Source of the DNA: Buchnera aphidicola (Aphis glycines)
GTDB lineage: Bacteria; Pseudomonadota; Gammaproteobacteria; Enterobacterales; Enterobacteriaceae
Assembly: GCF_001280225.1 (NCBI RefSeq)
Contig: NZ_CP009253.1
Location: 434,001-498,000 of the forward strand
Direction: 5' to 3'
DNA: 64,000 nt
This document shows positions 62,623 to 64,000 of the stretch, one piece after another. Position numbers and translations under genes: made by a program. Within the stretch, counting starts at the first letter, position 1. Each line of letters opens with the position of its first letter. The notes beneath the pieces were generated by a model, which worked only from the letters and a program-made list of their open reading frames with translations, had not been told where the DNA came from and made no database searches.

Positions 62623-63590
62623 AATATAACGAGTTTGAAATTATTTCTAATTTTTTCAATAAGTTTCAAAAAAAAGAAAAAAATCTTATTAAAGGAATCG
62701 GAGATGATTGTGCATTAGTTAAAATGCCAAAAAATAGCATTTTAGCAATTAGCACTGATACATTAGTAGAAGGAACGCATTTTTTTAAAAATATAGATCC
62801 GAAACATTTAGCATATAAAACAATTGCTGTAAATCTGAGTGATCTAGCAGCTATGGGTGCACTGCCTAAATGGGTAATATTATCCATTACTATGCCTAAA
62901 TTAAATTTTCAATGGTTAAAACGTTTTAGTGATAATTTTTTTAAAGTTTTAAATCAGTATCAAGTCACACTTATAGGTGGAGATACTAATCGCGGGTCTT
63001 TAAGTATTACATTAAGTACCTATGGGTTAATAAAAGGAAAAAAGACGTTATTAAGAGAGCATGCTAAAGAAGGGGATTTAATATACATTACAGGATCGCT
63101 TGGCGAGAGTGCAGCTGGTTTTTTTTTACTTCAAAAAAAAAATTATATTATAAATATAAAAACACGCAATTTTTTAATTCATAAACATCTTCATCCTACT
63201 CCAAGAGTTGCTGAAGGTATAACAATCAAAAATTTTGCTAATTCGGCTATAGATATATCAGATGGATTAATTTCTGATTTAGGACATATACTAGAAAGCA
63301 GTCAATGCGGAGCTAACATTGAACTAAATCAATTACCTATTTCAAAAAAATTAATAAACAATTTTACACAAAACAATTGTTTTAATTGGGCATTACACTT
63401 TGGGGAAGACTATGAATTATGTTTTACAGTAGCTAAAAAAAATATTAAACAATTAAAATTAGCTATTAAAAAAAGTTTAATTAAATGTAAACATATTGGA
63501 TATATTACTACAAAACAAAAAGGTTTTAATTTAACAAAAAATAATAAAAAAATTGATTTTAAAAAAATAGGTTTTAATCACTTTAATTGA
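62619..63590 (+). CDS. thiL: Thiamine-monophosphate kinase
   Basis: Phosphorylates thiamine monophosphate to the active diphosphate. The 323-residue product (E. coli 325) has the N-terminal KGIGDDCALVKMP, STDTLVEGTHFF, NLSDLAAMGALPKW, VTLIGGDTNRG and IDISDGLISDLGHI, all ATP/Mg-binding elements of the AIR-synthase fold. It is translationally coupled to ribH by a 4-bp overlap and followed by ribD 29 bp later. Confidence 0.95.
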   Translation: MKYNEFEIISNFFNKFQKKEKNLIKGIGDDCALVKMPKNSILAISTDTLVEGTHFFKNIDPKHLAYKTIAVNLSDLAAMGALPKWVILSITMPKLNFQWLKRFSDNFFKVLNQYQVTLIGGDTNRGSLSITLSTYGLIKGKKTLLREHAKEGDLIYITGSLGESAAGFFLLQKKNYIINIKTRNFLIHKHLHPTPRVAEGITIKNFANSAIDISDGLISDLGHILESSQCGANIELNQLPISKKLINNFTQNNCFNWALHFGEDYELCFTVAKKNIKQLKLAIKKSLIKCKHIGYITTKQKGFNLTKNNKKIDFKKIGFNHFN

Positions 63591-63619
63591 AAACAATATT
63601 TAAAAAAAAATTAAAAAAT

Positions 63620-64000
63620 ATGAAAAATATCTTTTATATGAACAGAGCAATACAACTTAGTAAATTAGGAGTATTTACAACTCATCCAAATCCAAATGTT
63701 GGCTGTGTGATTGTGAATCACAATTGTATTGTAGGAGAAGGATGGCATAAAAAATATGGAGATCATCACGCTGAAGTAAATGCATTGAATATGGCAGGGA
63801 ACAAAGCAAAGGGAGGAACTGCATATATTACATTAGAACCATGCAACCATTTTGGAAAAACTCCTCCATGCTGCAATGCAATAATTAATGCGGGAATAAC
63901 ACACGTAATAATTTCTAATTTAGATCCTAATCCACAAGTATCTGGAAAAGGTGTTATATATCTTAGAAAAAATAATGTTTCTGTAGAAATAGGATTACTT
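63620..64000 (+). CDS. ribD: Riboflavin deaminase RibD, N-terminal part (3' end outside window)
   Basis: The deaminase acts on the GTP-cyclohydrolase II product in riboflavin synthesis. The visible 127 codons are the cytidine-deaminase-like domain: TTHPNPNVGCVIV, the zinc His and catalytic Glu in HHAEVNAL, and the zinc Cys pair in PCNHFGKTPPCC. The reductase domain, if fused as in E. coli, would lie beyond base 64000; separate deaminase and reductase genes are also possible and cannot be judged here. Confidence 0.93.
   Translation, partial: MKNIFYMNRAIQLSKLGVFTTHPNPNVGCVIVNHNCIVGEGWHKKYGDHHAEVNALNMAGNKAKGGTAYITLEPCNHFGKTPPCCNAIINAGITHVIISNLDPNPQVSGKGVIYLRKNNVSVEIGLL

Overview
The window is a stretch of chromosome from a strongly AT-biased, reduced gammaproteobacterial endosymbiont. 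Gene content, gene order and protein sequence all point to Buchnera aphidicola, the primary symbiont of aphids. Nearly every gene has a recognisable Escherichia coli orthologue. Genes are packed tightly, often overlapping by a few bases, intergenic DNA is almost pure A+T, and there are no phages, insertion sequences, CRISPR arrays or restriction systems. I did not find a hidden new system. The interest lies in reductive evolution: broken reading frames, collapsed operons, trimmed proteins and a few regulatory relics.

Layout. 1-2.9 kb: alaS tail, csrA, tRNA-Ser(GCU), tRNA-Arg(ACG) and gshA. 3-6.5 kb: metK, endA, rsmE, rpiA. 6.66-6.94 kb: a Gln-Leu-Met tRNA cluster on the minus strand. 7.1-13 kb: glnS, pyrG-eno, queE, queD. 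13-24.5 kb, all minus strand: nlpD, ispF, ispD, ftsB, cysC, cysN, cysD, cysG, cysH, cysI, cysJ, which read from cysJ form a complete sulfate-to-sulfide assimilation block followed by isoprenoid and division genes. 24.5-26.0 kb: a gene-free spacer. 26-36 kb: dsbA, a short polA (5' nuclease only), engB, typA, gmk, ygfZ, prfB (programmed +1 frameshift), lysS, lysA. 36-45.4 kb: lgt (frameshifted), thyA, miaB, ybeY, ybeX, leuS, holA, nadD (frameshifted), tusA. 45.5-51 kb: asd, yhgN, pgk (internal deletion), fba, mscS. 51-60.8 kb: recC, recB (frameshifted), recD, argA. 61 kb: initiator tRNA. 61.1-62.1 kb: a second gene-free spacer. 62.1 kb to the end: ribH, thiL and the start of ribD.

How it fits together. 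The genes cover host-provisioning metabolism (cysteine via cysDNCHIJ-G, lysine via asd and lysA, arginine via argA, riboflavin via ribH and ribD), central carbon metabolism (eno, pgk, fba, rpiA), isoprenoid steps (ispD, ispF), translation (four aminoacyl-tRNA synthetases, six tRNAs, prfB, typA, miaB, tusA, rsmE, ybeY) and a RecBCD nuclease/helicase.

The strongest anomalies are four. Three genes (lgt, nadD, recB) are each out of frame by one base exactly at an A9-A11 run, the kind of site where transcriptional slippage is known to rescue Buchnera genes. pgk differs: about 53 bp are missing, removing the conserved ENVRF substrate-binding segment, which slippage cannot repair. Product calls rest on remembered E. 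coli family sequences and motifs; no database search was run.
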